NCBI GenBank assembly: GCA_964016985.1
Contig: OZ024833.1
Span: forward strand, 65,829,985 to 65,893,984
From: Anodontia alba
Lineage: Eukaryota; Mollusca; Bivalvia; Lucinida; Lucinidae
Reading direction: 5' to 3'
Length of the DNA: 64,000 bases
Shown: piece after piece, positions 10,495-21,482 of the stretch
Numbering within the stretch: position 1 is the stretch's first letter
How the letters are laid out: each line of letters opens with the position of its first letter
Notes under the pieces: generated by a model
Told to the model about the DNA's origin: nothing
Databases searched by the model: none
The model's input: the letters and a program-made list of their open reading frames with translations, nothing else
Made by a program: the position numbers and the translations under genes

Positions 10495-10692
10495 CTTGTT
10501 TCTGCTCTAAAATATGTATTGAGGTACTCTTAAGAACCACGTCGTTTCTGCTCTAAAACATAGGTTGCGGGTTATCGTTAGAACCGCCTAGATGAAAAAA
10601 AAAATAATAATACAAAAATTAACAGTTTTCTTTCTGAAAAGTTTGTATTTTTTTAAGACATGAAAATTTCATTATGCGTGTTTTCATATTTG
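10434..10692 (+). mobile_element. HpA hairpin element, degraded
   Basis: Recognisable TTTCTGCTCTAAAACATA, GTTAGAACCGCCT and the end GCGTGTTTTCAT. It contains a T30-class homopolymer and a partial internal duplication of the left palindrome arm. Confidence 0.65.
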
Positions 10693-10699
10693 TTCATCA

Positions 10700-11310
<611 letters not shown>

Positions 11311-11910
11311 AGCGCGTATGGAAGAACACGTTACAAAATCTGCAATGTTTTCTATTGATAGCAAAGGAAAATGACAAAGGTCTCCTCGATAAAAATCGAT
11401 ACAACTCATATAATTATCATATCACGCTAGCAAATTTATGCGGTGAAGACCCCTTGTAAATCTCACTTATATTAGGAAAATGGGATTACAGGGGAATGTG
11501 TAATTTTTCTGGCTGCTGCTTAAAAGCGTAGATAAGCGGACTGTCCGTAAAGATTTGTAGTCAACAATGTTAAGTGACACCACATGGGGAGTTCTTATAA
11601 GACAGTTTGCCAACAAGCATTTAAAATCAGGAGCGTTACATAAATAAAAAAAAATACAATTAAGATTCTCTTATATGGACTTTCGGTTGTACGCGCAAGG
11701 AGAATACAAGCAAAGAACAGTATAGTTCTAAACTATACATTGTAACTTTTGGATTTCGATGCATATTTGATGAAATTCCGTTAAAATGATGGGAGTTAAG
11801 GGCATTATAAGATTTCAAGATGACTGACATATGGGTGTTTTCTTTTTGTTTTGAATGTTTAACTGGATTCCACAGATTTTAAAGGAACTATTTACCAGGC
11901 TCATCGTGTG

Positions 11911-11950
11911 ATTATTATTATTATTATTGTTGTTGTTGTTGTTGTTGTTG
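11911..11950. repeat. (ATT)n/(GTT)n microsatellite
   Basis: Consecutive ATT then GTT triplets. The flanks 11311-12370 hold no other recognised feature, apart from a weak HpA-like palindrome relic at about 12200-12310. Confidence 0.9.
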
Positions 11951-12369
11951 CTAAATTCTAAATTAAGCGACCCACCTAACACAGGTAATGGTCAAATATG
12001 AACGACTCAGTATAAGAAAATAGATAGATTCTTGTAATTAGATATACAAATGTCAGCCCGATGGACGAATAAGCACCTGATGTTAACTTTATTATAGATT
12101 TTTTGTACTGATATCAGTGAATATTGTACCGAGTTGGGATATTGCTATGAATAATTGATATATCATAGACTTACAGTGGTACATGTAACGTTACGTTTAT
12201 TATTTCTGATCTGATGACATTTGTTGGCACCGCATCGGCGCTGCGGTTCTTACGAATTTCCAAAATCAACATTTCAATCGAAACTTAGGTAGGAAAATAT
12301 CACGTTTCACATACAGAACACCATTTTTGCAGCGAAAAGCTGTTTTATTGCATATAAACGTGATGACAT

Positions 12370-13290
12370 TGGTTCTAGTAATATTACTACATTAAACTCT
12401 CCTTCAAACCAGTCAAACCCTATTAAAATTGTTACAAAAAGAGACACTAGTATTTGCACACAGGCTTAGCACCATATTGTGCGAGCAGGTTTTAATTTAT
12501 ATTGTTTTTTTAGACAGAACTCACTCCGTCAATTTTCAGTGCCTCCGAAATCCAGCAGCAGTCCCTCCGAGATCTACAGCATCATGTTTCAATGTACCTC
12601 CGAATATTCCGCTATCCAAAATTTCGCTAGTACTTGCTTTAAATTTCATCCGGGGGCGTTATTTTTTGTTGATAAACTGAAACAACTATGAAGACAGTCG
12701 AAGAGAAGATAAGTCCATCCTTGGGCAATAATAAACCAACTTGTCATTTACCATGATCGGGCTGGTAGCCGTCGAAAAGGCAAAAACTGAGATGAAAAAT
12801 AGATCATCTTGGTTCAAATGCCGTTTTCACCTCCACAAAGTAGCTGAGAAAGGAAATTTATGCTTTAACATATTCATTATTATGTCTCTAGAACGAGCAA
12901 CTCAGCTTTTTTTATCAAATGAATAAGATATAAGCTATAAAAAAATGGATAAATACATACCCTGTCGCTGGATGACGTCATTTGTTTACCTCCGAAATTT
13001 CGCAACCTCCGATATCCCGATATCAGGTTTCCCTGGGTGTTGCTACATTTCGCGTTATTTCTTGCACTACTTTGTTTCGCCTTTTCACCGATGTCTCGCG
13101 AACGCAGTTTCCACGGACTATGCTCGTTCTAGGGCCGGGCAGTACACATCTCGTAACGGCAGCAAATCTGTGGCCCCCGGTACGATCATATTGAAAGTTG
13201 CGTAGCCGTGCATTAACAGCGCGTGAATTGCCTAGTTAATACACGGCTTTTCGCCGGTTAATGCACGGCTGTTCATAACGTGCGACACTG
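12370..13290. repeat. TCGGAGG-motif repeat, copy 2 (inverted)
   Basis: The reverse complement of 12940-13055 aligns with 9690-9790. Further CCTCCGA motifs occur at about 12540-12605, in the same relative order as copy 1 but diverged. At 13205-13280 are TGCATTAAC-type inverted sequences similar to those beside copy 1. Confidence 0.55.
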
Positions 13291-13387
13291 CTTTTAATTC
13301 AATAATGCATCTTAAATGAAAACATTCCCCGCAAGAAATGCACTGTACCCTCTCACTGTCGTACAGACATCGGCAGTTGCAAAATAC

Positions 13388-13440
13388 AGTCGACTCCCAT
13401 TATCTCGAAGTCCAAGGGGCACTCTGAAATTTTAGTCGTG
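13388..13440 (+). mobile_element. pogo/Tigger-like MITE, fragment
   Basis: CAGTCGACTCCCATTATCTCGAAGTCCA matches the left end of the complete copy at 15740-16057; cut off after about 50 bp. Confidence 0.65.
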
Positions 13441-13644
13441 TTATTTTCAATATATTTTCGTAATGTAAAACAATTGTCTTATGGATGCGCATCACTATTT
13501 TGTTGTAGAGGAAAGGAACAGTTTTCGACTGTGTAACATGGGAGGAGCTATATCGTTACGACGCCGCCGCTGTAGCCAGTATGTATGGGGTGTTTCCTGC
13601 AATAACTGAAGCAGGAGAAGCCGACGAATCCCGTCAGGTACTTT

Positions 13645-13924
13645 CATTACGAAAACACGCCCATTCAAGTATATTGAGAATTTTACCACAAAAAATATGA
13701 AAACTTTCAGTTGTAAAATTCTGGTAGTTTTCATATTTCTGCTCAAAACATAAATTGTGGGTACTTATTAGAACCGCCTCGGCGAGGCGGTTCTAACGAG
13801 TACCCACAAACTATGTTTTTGAGCAGAAATAAGAAAATTAATGTATACCCCAGTAAACCCCATTTTTACTGTATAAAAGTGGGGTTTAAGTGGGTCAAAA
13901 CTATATAGGCGTGTTTTCGTGATG
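13645..13924 (-). mobile_element. HpA hairpin element
   Basis: Complete copy; TIRs intact, centre base G in CCTCGGCGAGG. Confidence 0.93.
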
Positions 13925-14639
13925 CTTACAATCATGGCTTACCCAGCAATCACGAAAAAATCATAACGTCGTTTCAACGCCGCCGCGACATCATGACGTT
14001 TCGGCGACGTGTCCGGACGACGTTTTATATTTACTGGGTTAAGACTGTAAAAGAACTTTACATTTTTGTATGAATCGTGACAAATGAAAAGGCCCTTTCG
14101 AAACGTACGAGTACTATAGCTGGTCAAAAGTCGAATTCAAAATCTCCTAAGACTTAACCCATTTTAGTCTGGAGACCCTTAAAAGTGTAACTTAAAAAGG
14201 GTGCAGATCCTGATCTGACTCCGCGCGTCTATTCTGCGACGTCTGGTTAGGGTCATCATTGTTTATAAATAGTTTAGCTATTTTTCTCAATGAATATCTA
14301 TAGCATATAGCCTTAGCATACCAAAACTGAAATCCGACTCTTCCAATTTATAGTCTTGGGGATTTGTCAGTCTAAAATGGGTTAATGGGTTAAATAGGTG
14401 TGCAAGAAAATGCTTTATAGAAGTTCTGTTTAGCAGACCATGAAAATAATTATTGCAACAAGCTAAAAAAATGTGTGTGTTTAGGGTAACCCCTACCCTA
14501 CCTAATTTTCCTGGTGGCACCTAGCATTTTTTTCTTGTTTTCTCAAAAAAAAAAAAAAAAAAAAGAATGAAAAAAGATAGGTGTTACTGGGTTGGGATTA
14601 AATTATTCATGCAACCATATTTATACTAAGCATTCGAAC

Positions 14640-14706
14640 AAGAAGCTTTGAGCAAATAGTGTAGATACAGATCAAAGTGCTCCTGTCAGGGTCTACACTG
14701 TTTGCC
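14640..14706. repeat. HpT-type hairpin core, degraded
   Basis: AGCAAATAGTGTAGATACAG and GTCTACACTGTTTGCC form the outer arms; the centre is shortened. The surrounding 14140-14640 shows only low-complexity A tracts and a weak related relic near 14200-14255. Confidence 0.6.
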
Positions 14707-14863
14707 ATTCTATCTGGCAGTACTTTTGAACACATCAAAGGGTGGTCTAACAGACTTAACATGTTATGTAAATTATGATGCGGAGTCGAAATGTGTATAT
14801 AAAATGTAAAAAGATAATAATCCCTACAGAGTAAAAAAGTGAACTCAGGAATTGATACAATCA

Positions 14864-14970
14864 CCCAGTAAGCATTCTTTATAAATCTATAGCGGGCCGT
14901 TATCGGCCCGTCAGGGTAGCTGACGGGCCGTTAACGGCCCGCTATAGATTTATAAAGAATGCTAGCTGGG
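14864..14970. repeat. Foldback palindrome, GGGCCGTTATCGGCCC family, copy 2
   Basis: Near-identical to 5380-5488. Begins CCCAGTAAGCATTC, ends GCTAGCTGGG, and has the same GGGTAGC centre. Confidence 0.93.
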
Positions 14971-15087
14971 CAGATCTACAACAAGTTCTCAACATCAAAG
15001 GGAATGACAGACAAACACAACCAAACAGCCACAAAAAGGACAGACGGTAGGCAGAGCTTCCAAAACATGCACTTACGGGGATCTGAT

Positions 15088-15262
15088 ACACTTTTAAGGG
15101 AGACAACTCATTGAAATTGTTTTTTTTTATTGTTCCCTTATGAAAAGCGGTCTACTCTAAAACGAAAGAATATTTAGAGTAGACCCCTTTCAGAAGGGGT
15201 TTGATGTACAGAAAGACAAATGGAAGTAACAAGTTGTCTCCCGTGTTAAAATGGCGGCATCT
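15088..15262. repeat. CTTTCAGAAGGG-family palindromic element
   Basis: Ends GGGAGACAACTC / GTTGTCTCCC. Paired arms GCGGTCTACTCTAAAACG and TAGAGTAGACCCC. Same family as 2480-2700. Confidence 0.7.
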
Positions 15263-15417
15263 ATCAGGTGCACTCCGTCACATTAACTGAAAAATCCACA
15301 TTGATGTATGAGTAACATATACAATATAATGCTATATTTATTGATCGTGTACTTCTGTATGCGAAAAGCGAACGCCCTGGTTCTGATTACACTGTGAGGA
15401 TGCGAAGGGTGTTTTAG

Positions 15418-15673
15418 CATCACGAAAACATGCCTATATAATTTGGACCCCCTTAAACCCCACTTTTATGTATAGTGAAAGTGGGGTTTAAAGGGATATA
15501 CATTATTTTTCTTATTTCTGCTCAAAAACATAGATTGTGGGTACTCATTAGAACCGCCTCAACGAGTACCCTCAATCTATGTTTTGAGCAGAAATATGAA
15601 AAATATCTGAAACTGTTCAGTTTTTTTGGAAATGGAATTTTCTATATATTTGAATAGACGTGTTTAAGTAATG
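15418..15673 (+). mobile_element. HpA hairpin element, shortened centre
   Basis: Both TIRs are present. The central palindrome has lost one inner arm (CCGCCTCAACGAGTACC), so the apex is deleted. Confidence 0.85.
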
Positions 15674-15739
15674 GGCATTTGCTGTCCACACAGGTCTAGA
15701 AAATCACATTTATGACAAACTTCTTCCTGTGTACATGTA

Positions 15740-16057
15740 CAGTCGACTCTCGTTATCTCGAAGTCCAAGGAACACTCTGAAATACTTCGAGATATCCATA
15801 TCTCGACATATCGGATTGGCAGAACTGAGGTAAAAATAAATCGAACAACCATATTCCACAAATGAATTTAAATTGGCTCCTGAAGTTAGAGATATATTGA
15901 AAATATTGAGGAAAAGAGGAGAAATTGCTCCTTTTTTCTCCTCTTTTCCACAATGTTTTGTTATCTTTTGTTAGATTTTCATTTTTAAACAGGGGCCAGA
16001 TTTTCGAGATAAGTGGTTATTCGAGGTAACCGAAGTAGAAATAACGAGAGTCGACTG
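15740..16057 (+). mobile_element. pogo/Tigger-like MITE
   Basis: Bounded by TA dinucleotides, with inverted ends CAGTCGACTCTCGTTATCTC / AACGAGAGTCGACTG. About 318 bp, non-coding. A TA target duplication and CAGT-starting ends are the usual signature of pogo/Tigger non-autonomous elements. A second copy is at 47983-48295. Confidence 0.88.
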
Positions 16058-16323
16058 TATTTAGGTTACCAGTGATTTGATAAAGACATCCGTTCGTTTT
16101 GGGACAGATCCCTTTGAGAGAGAAGACAAAACCAATTTGACAGAGTCGTCGCCTCTAAGAAAATATATTCATTTTCCGTTAGATTTACAGATTATGCAGG
16201 TTTTGTTTGATAATTCTGTATTTTTTTTTTTATTTTTCAGAGGATTTAAACTGATTTATGGACAAAATTATTTTTATTCTCAACTGTACACATTTTCTTT
16301 ACCTGTAATTGCCTTTGTTTCAG

Positions 16324-16440
16324 AATTCGTTTGTGGAGATTTTCAATAAACAAGTGTGGGGCGGACGTGAAGTTAATGTTCGTCCATCGGATATGAATTA
16401 CAAGGCATCTGGCCCGGGCTCGGCCCTTGAAAAATCTCAG
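16324..16440 (+). CDS. Methyltransferase exon 3: substrate-side N-terminal segment
   Basis: 117 nt, exactly 39 codons in phase 0, residues 65-103. The acceptor ends TTTGTTTCAG at 16323 and the donor is GTAACG at 16441. It contains the pattern FVEIFNKQVWGG followed about 20 residues later by SGPGSALEKSQ. A W-G then SGPGS-type segment just before the SAM-binding motif is, from general family knowledge, seen in a group of class I methyltransferases found in animals and bacteria. The role of this segment (closing over SAM or substrate) is inferred. Confidence 0.8.
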
Positions 16441-16479
16441 GTAACGTTTTAACTTTAGTCTGGAACCTCACAACGGTAA

Positions 16480-16552
16480 TGGGCAAACAGTGAAGACTCA
16501 GATCAGACGCCGCAAAAGGCGGCGTCTGAGCAGGGTCTACACTGTTTTCATT
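16480..16552. repeat. HpT-type hairpin core
   Basis: Outer arms GGCAAACAGTGAAGACTC / GGGTCTACACTGTTTTC; central stem GACGCCGC-AAAA-GGCGGCGTC. It lies 40 bp after the exon 3 donor. Confidence 0.8.
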
Positions 16553-16559
16553 AAAATCA

Positions 16560-17137
16560 AGAATTTCTATAAAACATAGTAATTATAATAAAAACGAACC
16601 AAACACCCTACTATTGGAAATAGACCAGTCCAAAGAGTTGTAATAGAAGAGTTCACTCGATCTAAATGGGTTTAGAGTTATAGTGTAAACCTTTAACAGC
16701 CAACAGAAGACACCGTGTTTACCCAAAATATCGGGACACCTTAATTCCTTATCATGCTTGTCCTAAATTGAAGTCCCATTGTACCAGCTGTTTTTGTGTC
16801 TAAAACTGTTGGAAGAAAGGCAAATAGTGTAGATCCTGATCTTTATTCTTGTTTTTGGCACCAAACCATGCGTGACAGGACAGTTCCGAAGAATTCATGT
16901 CATTCTTGACCATTGAAAACATACAATAACATTATGGTACTGCTGTGTCGTTGAATGGGCCCGTCCGGGCTTCCAAAACATGACATATTTTTCCAGTCGT
17001 TCAGGACTGACTGTATCGAAGGCGATGCTAAAGTCATTATATAATGTCAGGTAGAGGTCTAAATTAATTCTATTCCTGACTGATTTCCTAGAGTTACCAT
17101 TGTGTTAAAAACAAACAATGAAAGCAACAGCGTAATA
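16560..17137. other. Intron 3 sequence, no feature recognised
   Basis: AT-rich, with one half-arm HpT relic near 16815-16850. Nothing else is supported. Confidence 0.45.
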
Positions 17138-17403
17138 TATCACAAAAACGTACCTATATAATTTTGACCCCTTTTATATAGTAAAACTGATGTTTACAGG
17201 GGTATACATTATTTTTCTTATTTCTGGTCAAAAACATAGATTGTGGGTACTCGTTAGAACCATCACGGTGAGGCGGTTCTAACGAGTACCCACAATCTAT
17301 GTTTTGAGCAGTAATATGAAAAATATCAGAATTTTTATCTGAAAACTCTAAGTTTTTGGTGGTAAAATTTTCAGTATATTTGAATAGGCATGTTTTCGTA
17401 ATG
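17138..17403 (+). mobile_element. HpA hairpin element
   Basis: Ends TATCACAAAAACG / GTTTTCGTAATG. The left C/G hairpin is partly deleted; the central arms are intact with an imperfect apex (CATCACGGTGAGG). Confidence 0.88.
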
Positions 17404-18062
17404 ACCAGTATGGTTCAGGGAAAGAGCCTTTAGGAAATGCGGACAATGAAGGCCCAGTTCAGCATGCACCTTCTTTGCCAGATTTGTCATTCTTTTAAAC
17501 CGAGTTGTTATTTTATTAAAAACACACAGACAACAACAACAATAACAACACATCCTAATGTAACAAAGCGGTTATTAGCCCATTATCTCGGATGTAGGTT
17601 CTAGGGGGATGAAATACAATAAGTTGATGATGACGATGATGATTTATTTCCCCAACTACATATCCTAAGTAATTACGTATCAACATCATCCAAGGACGGC
17701 GCGAGTGTATCCCTGGCCATCGCTAAATGAAATATGACAATAATGAAAGTACGCACATTCCTGCAACAATAAATACACATCATATTAGGTATAGGTAAGG
17801 GCGACGCGAGTCTATTCCTGGCCATCGATGACTATGAACTGACCAACATACCGCATAATTTGTGCGCATGCTAAGTGCAGTGTGCATGTTACGTTCGCAA
17901 ATTGCTGGCTTAAGCGCTAAAACAGGTATAATTGTGGCTTACTTTTACGATGAATGATTAAGATGAGAGATGATAAGAAAACAGGAGAATGAAGGGTGAT
18001 GATGATATAGGATATTAGGATGTGGATATAGAAAATATCGGAGTTTCTTGTTATCATTTGAT
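17404..18062. other. Intron 3 sequence with minor repeat fragments
   Basis: GCCCAGTTCAGCATGCACCT at about 17450 recurs at about 18725. A CTGGCCATCG-containing segment repeats at about 17710 and 17820. No gene. Confidence 0.4.
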
Positions 18063-18192
18063 TGACCGGCGCGCCGGTCTCTTAATATAGCTTTGGATTT
18101 TTACATATGGAAGGCTATTCGATTAGCTCATTAAGGACGTTTTATATTTGCCGGGACGTCGGTATGTGACAATCCCGGCAAATATAAAAAAT
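18063..18192. repeat. Two adjacent palindromes
   Basis: GACCGGCGCGCCGGTC (18063-18078) is a perfect 16-bp palindrome. TTTTATATTTGCCGGGA and its complement flank a short GTCGGTATGTGACA loop at about 18139-18190. Confidence 0.8.
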
Positions 18193-18279
18193 TAAAATAA
18201 ACTGTGTTATAAACAGATTAATGTCTATCTTATTTTCATTTCAATCAAGAAATTTTATAAAGCTTAATAAAAGCAAACA

Positions 18280-18492
18280 TTAACTCTTTCGGTGCCAAAT
18301 TTCAGACTAAATTTTTGCCCTCTGCTTTTCCTTTTTAACAAATTATCCCTTGAAAAGAAGTTTATACGAAAGATTGAAAGACTGAATGTCAGACAGCGTA
18401 GATCCAGATGAGACGGCTCATATGAGCCGTCTCATCTGGATCTATGCTGTTTGCAAAAGCCTATTATTATCTCCTGTGGCAATGAAAGTTAA
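18280..18492. mobile_element. HpT TTAA-ended hairpin MITE
   Basis: 213 bp, starting TTAACTCTTTCGGTGCC and ending GGCAATGAAAGTTAA. The internal stem has outer arms (GTAGATCCAGATGAG) and the palindromic centre ACGGCTCATATGAGCCGT. TTAA at both ends is the target used by piggyBac-type elements; that assignment is inferred. Confidence 0.78.
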
Positions 18493-18984
18493 AGAATCAT
18501 ATTGTTGTTCGATTTTACCTGTTACATTGAAAATTTATTAAACTTTAGTATACCCTTGTCCCATATCTCTATATAAACATGAACAAAATTTGCGCCGGTA
18601 CTTAGACATTTACGTCTAAATATTTTGTCTTGTTGTTTATAATATACCCCGGGACGAAACCCTGTAACATTTATCCTAGTATGCCACTGGGTAAGGGCCT
18701 TTAGGATGGGCGGGCAATGTATACCCAGTTCAGCATGCACCTTCCTTGCCCTTTAAGAAAATCAATGGATGCTTTAGAATACAGACAAAAGAGAAGTCAC
18801 AGTTCAAACTTCACAGAGTCGCAGAAAAATGGAGTATCAGAAAAAAATATTTACCAGAACCTAAAGTAAATAAATATTGATCTTTCGTGTTTGCATATTG
18901 GCAAAAGGGTGGTTTTCCTATACCGTGTGTCATAACGACCATTCCTCTGTCATCTTTTCTCCTAGTGCCTGCACTGACTCTGGA

Positions 18985-19450
18985 GTAGCGTTGCCACTGA
19001 TGATCGATTATAATCGATCATCCGTCACTTTTGCCTCTTGTAACTAATGATCGGAAAGATTTTTCGTAGTCAACTGATCGGAAAAATCTGTTTTTAGAAA
19101 CATATTTTTCTCATGTTTTATATTTATAGGCAAGTTATAAAGAAATGAAATTCAAAATTGTCTATTTGGGTCATTCTAGATTTGTGGTCAATAAATGTGT
19201 AAAAAATGATAAAATAGCCTTAAAAAGTCAACCCAAAAGTACTGATATGTTTCTTATTTCTCCATTAAACATATGTTATGGGTAGCCCACATTATATGTT
19301 TTCATGATGAAATAAGAAAAATATTATCTAGATACCCCTCTTATTGATCTAGAGTGGATATATTTTCTACAAGTCGATTGTTAATCGATTATCAGTCGGT
19401 TTTACAAAACCGATGATCGACTATGAAATTTTGGCCGATTTCCAAAACTG
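18985..19450 (+). mobile_element. GATCGATTAT-ended repeat with an HpA2 hairpin inside
   Basis: Left end TGCCACTGATGATCGATTAT, right end ACCGATGATCGACTATG. An HpA2-type palindrome remnant lies at 19251-19323. A second copy with the same layout is at 60430-60970, so the palindrome was probably already part of the element. Confidence 0.75.
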
Positions 19451-19597
19451 CTCTGGAACAAAGTCTTTCCTTTTAGAGTGGAACCTTTTTCAGAAAAAAA
19501 GGTTTGATCTGTAGGAAACCGAACATGAATTTACGGATGTTAACCCCCTTGTTAAAATGGGGACTAATCTGTCAGTGTATCCATTCGTTTAAAAATT

Positions 19598-19836
19598 GAA
19601 CCAGGGCACGACGAAATGTACACTGAGACTTGTGCGACTAGTGAAGACTCAGATCAGCCTGCGCATCCGCGCAGTCTGATCAGAGTCTTCGCTGATCGCA
19701 TGTGCCTTCTACAGCCTCCGCACTCCAAAGAGGGATGAACGAGAACCCTTGCGATACTGGGTGGATGTACAGTCTGATCTGAGGCTTTGCTAGTCACACA
19801 GGTCCTACTGTAGGTTTTGTCGTGCGCTGGCTCAAT
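19598..19836. mobile_element. MITE beside exon 4 with HpT-like hairpin
   Basis: Inverted ends TTGAACCAGGGCACGAC / GTCGTGCGCTGGCTCAA. Inside is a stem GTGAAGACTCAGATCAG ... CTGATCAGAGTCTTCGC with its own centre. It ends 27 bp before the exon 4 acceptor. Confidence 0.78.
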
Positions 19837-19863
19837 TATTTTTATTATCTTTTCATTTTTCAG

Positions 19864-20403
19864 GGAGTGATAGCCATTCTACACGTATGGATAGATAAAC
19901 TGAAACTGGAATCCAACAAAACCAGCATTAAGATTCTTGATCTTCCTTGTGGCGATCTGCAGTATATGTCTCATTTCCTGAAAACCAGGACAGATATAGA
20001 CTACACCGGTATTGACATAGTTCCGGAGCTTATCAACAAGCACAAGAAAACTTACGCAAGAAATCCCCGCATTCATTTTAAACACATGGATATTGTAAAA
20101 GAAAAGATTCAAGAGTCATTCGACTTAATCATTTGCCGGATGATGCTTCAACATTTGTTAAATAAGGACATTTTAAAAGCTTTGTATAATTTTTCATATA
20201 GTAACAGTACCTATTTTGGTGCGACGACATTTTCAGGTGATAAAGTGAATCAAGAACTTCAAAGATCAGGATATAGGTTCAGACACGTTAATCTAGAGAT
20301 AGCACCAATGAATCTAAGCCCACCAGTATGTACTTATAAGGAACCAACGCAGACAGATCATAACTTTGCTATTTGGAGGTTACCGTTGCTGAGGCGTACT
20401 TAG
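19864..20403 (+). CDS. Methyltransferase exon 4: class I SAM-binding catalytic domain and stop
   Basis: 540 nt, residues 104-282, TAG stop at 20401. The acceptor ends TTTTTCAG at 19863. Rossmann-type motifs appear in order: motif I ILDLPCGD at residues 127-134 (SAM binding), the beta-2 acidic end TGIDIV with Asp154, a HMDI segment around residue 179 (adenine side), and FDLIICRMMLQHL from 189 (motif IV region). The C-terminal part has further sequons (NKT, NFS, NST, NLS), fitting a lumenal glycoprotein. Known family features make a small-molecule or glycan O-methyltransferase more likely than a nucleic-acid enzyme, because of the anchor and sequons; molluscs are known to carry O-methylated sugars on glycans. 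The substrate is not shown by the sequence. Confidence 0.9.
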   Translation, partial: GVIAILHVWIDKLKLESNKTSIKILDLPCGDLQYMSHFLKTRTDIDYTGIDIVPELINKHKKTYARNPRIHFKHMDIVKEKIQESFDLIICRMMLQHLLNKDILKALYNFSYSNSTYFGATTFSGDKVNQELQRSGYRFRHVNLEIAPMNLSPPVCTYKEPTQTDHNFAIWRLPLLRRT

Positions 20404-20416
20404 ACACTTCGCACAT

Positions 20417-20580
20417 TGACTCTTTCCTCGTTAGTGGCAACTTTTGACATCTGCTGATAATCTTTGCAAACAGTTTGGACCCAGATCAGGCCCGACAAAA
20501 CGTCGGGCCTGATCTGGATCCAAACTGTTTGACACTCAGATGGTATTCCCGAAAGATTCATTTGAAAAAAGTCAATTAAA
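20417..20580. repeat. HpT-type hairpin directly after the methyltransferase stop
   Basis: Outer arms GCAAACAGTTTGGACCCAGA / CTGGATCCAAACTGTTTG; central stem AGGCCCGAC-AAAA-GTCGGGCCT. Weak outer inverted ends (ATTGACTCTTTC / AAAAGTCAATT). It lies within the expected 3' UTR. Confidence 0.75.
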
Positions 20581-20778
20581 AAAAATCCACAGAGGACAAA
20601 AGAAGCATGCAAAATTATCCAGCATGCAACCAGTTACAGTTACACCAACAGTATCCCATCCTGGGAGTCTAGAAAAATTATGAGGGTCACTGAACGGGCT
20701 TAAATGGCCAAAACTAGTCACTGCGGTCCAAAATACTTAACACTTTAGCTGTTTTCAATTTTGTGTGTGTGTTCACTC

Positions 20779-20979
20779 TTAACCCTTGTCATGCTGAATA
20801 AATTAAGATGCCATGCCCACTTCCAATTTTCAGATTACTTGATCAAGAGTTACAAATTCAAATACTTAATGACAAATAGTACAGATCCAGATCAGTTGGC
20901 TTCTGAAGAAACCAACTGATCTGGATCTACACTGTTTGCAAAGGCAGAGTATATCCGGGTTCAGCAGGACTAGGGTTAA
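20779..20979. mobile_element. HpT TTAA-ended hairpin MITE
   Basis: 201 bp with ends TTAACCCTTGTCATGCTGAA / TTCAGCAGGACTAGGGTTAA. Internal arms ACAGATCCAGATCAG / CTGATCTGGATCTACACTG; central stem TTGGCTTCTGAAGAAACCAA. It carries an AATAAA at 20797-20802. Confidence 0.85.
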
Positions 20980-21068
20980 GGGGCATTCCTTTACGAATCT
21001 CTGTATCTTCATTACCGCTGGTTTTAGTGCAGCCTGTAGAATGCTCCCCGAATTTATTACAGTACGCC

Positions 21069-21335
21069 CGTCTGCATTGTGCAGTAAGTAGCGCGTCTGA
21101 CTGCAAATCCAGTGGCGGTGGGTGGGGAGGGTGTGGAGGGGCGGGGGAAGGTAGCAAGTTCAAATCCGAGCTCAGCGACATAGACTGCGTGATGATTAGT
21201 CATGAAATAATTTCTGTTGTTATCCATCCCCTCCCTTCCGCTGATTCAAAAAGTTAGTTTTTAGTTACTAACAAATATATTTGCAGAAAGTACTGGTTAA
21301 CCACTAAGAGGACTAAGCTTGCTCAGGAAAAAGTG
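21069..21335 (+). mobile_element. tRNA-derived SINE, diverged
   Basis: The tRNA-like head (AGTAGCGCGTCTGACTG, then AGTTCAAATCC) is split by a G-rich insertion. The body CATGAAATAATTTCTG, CCCTTCCGCTGATTCAA and AGAGGACTAAGCTTGC matches the other SINE copies. Confidence 0.75.
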
Positions 21336-21482
21336 TGAGTAGGTGCGTATGTGTACTAATACTTACAGTGATGAATACGATGTTTCATTTATACATGATT
21401 GGTTCTATGAATGTGTACCGTTGTACCACTATGCCAACTACACACCCCTCTCCAATCTGACCTCAAAGCAAGTGCACGTGGT

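Noticed and set aside
18985..19450. Read as an HpA copy
   Set aside because: The palindrome inside is of HpA2 type and the outer ends (GATCGATTAT) are shared with 60430-60970, so it is a separate element.
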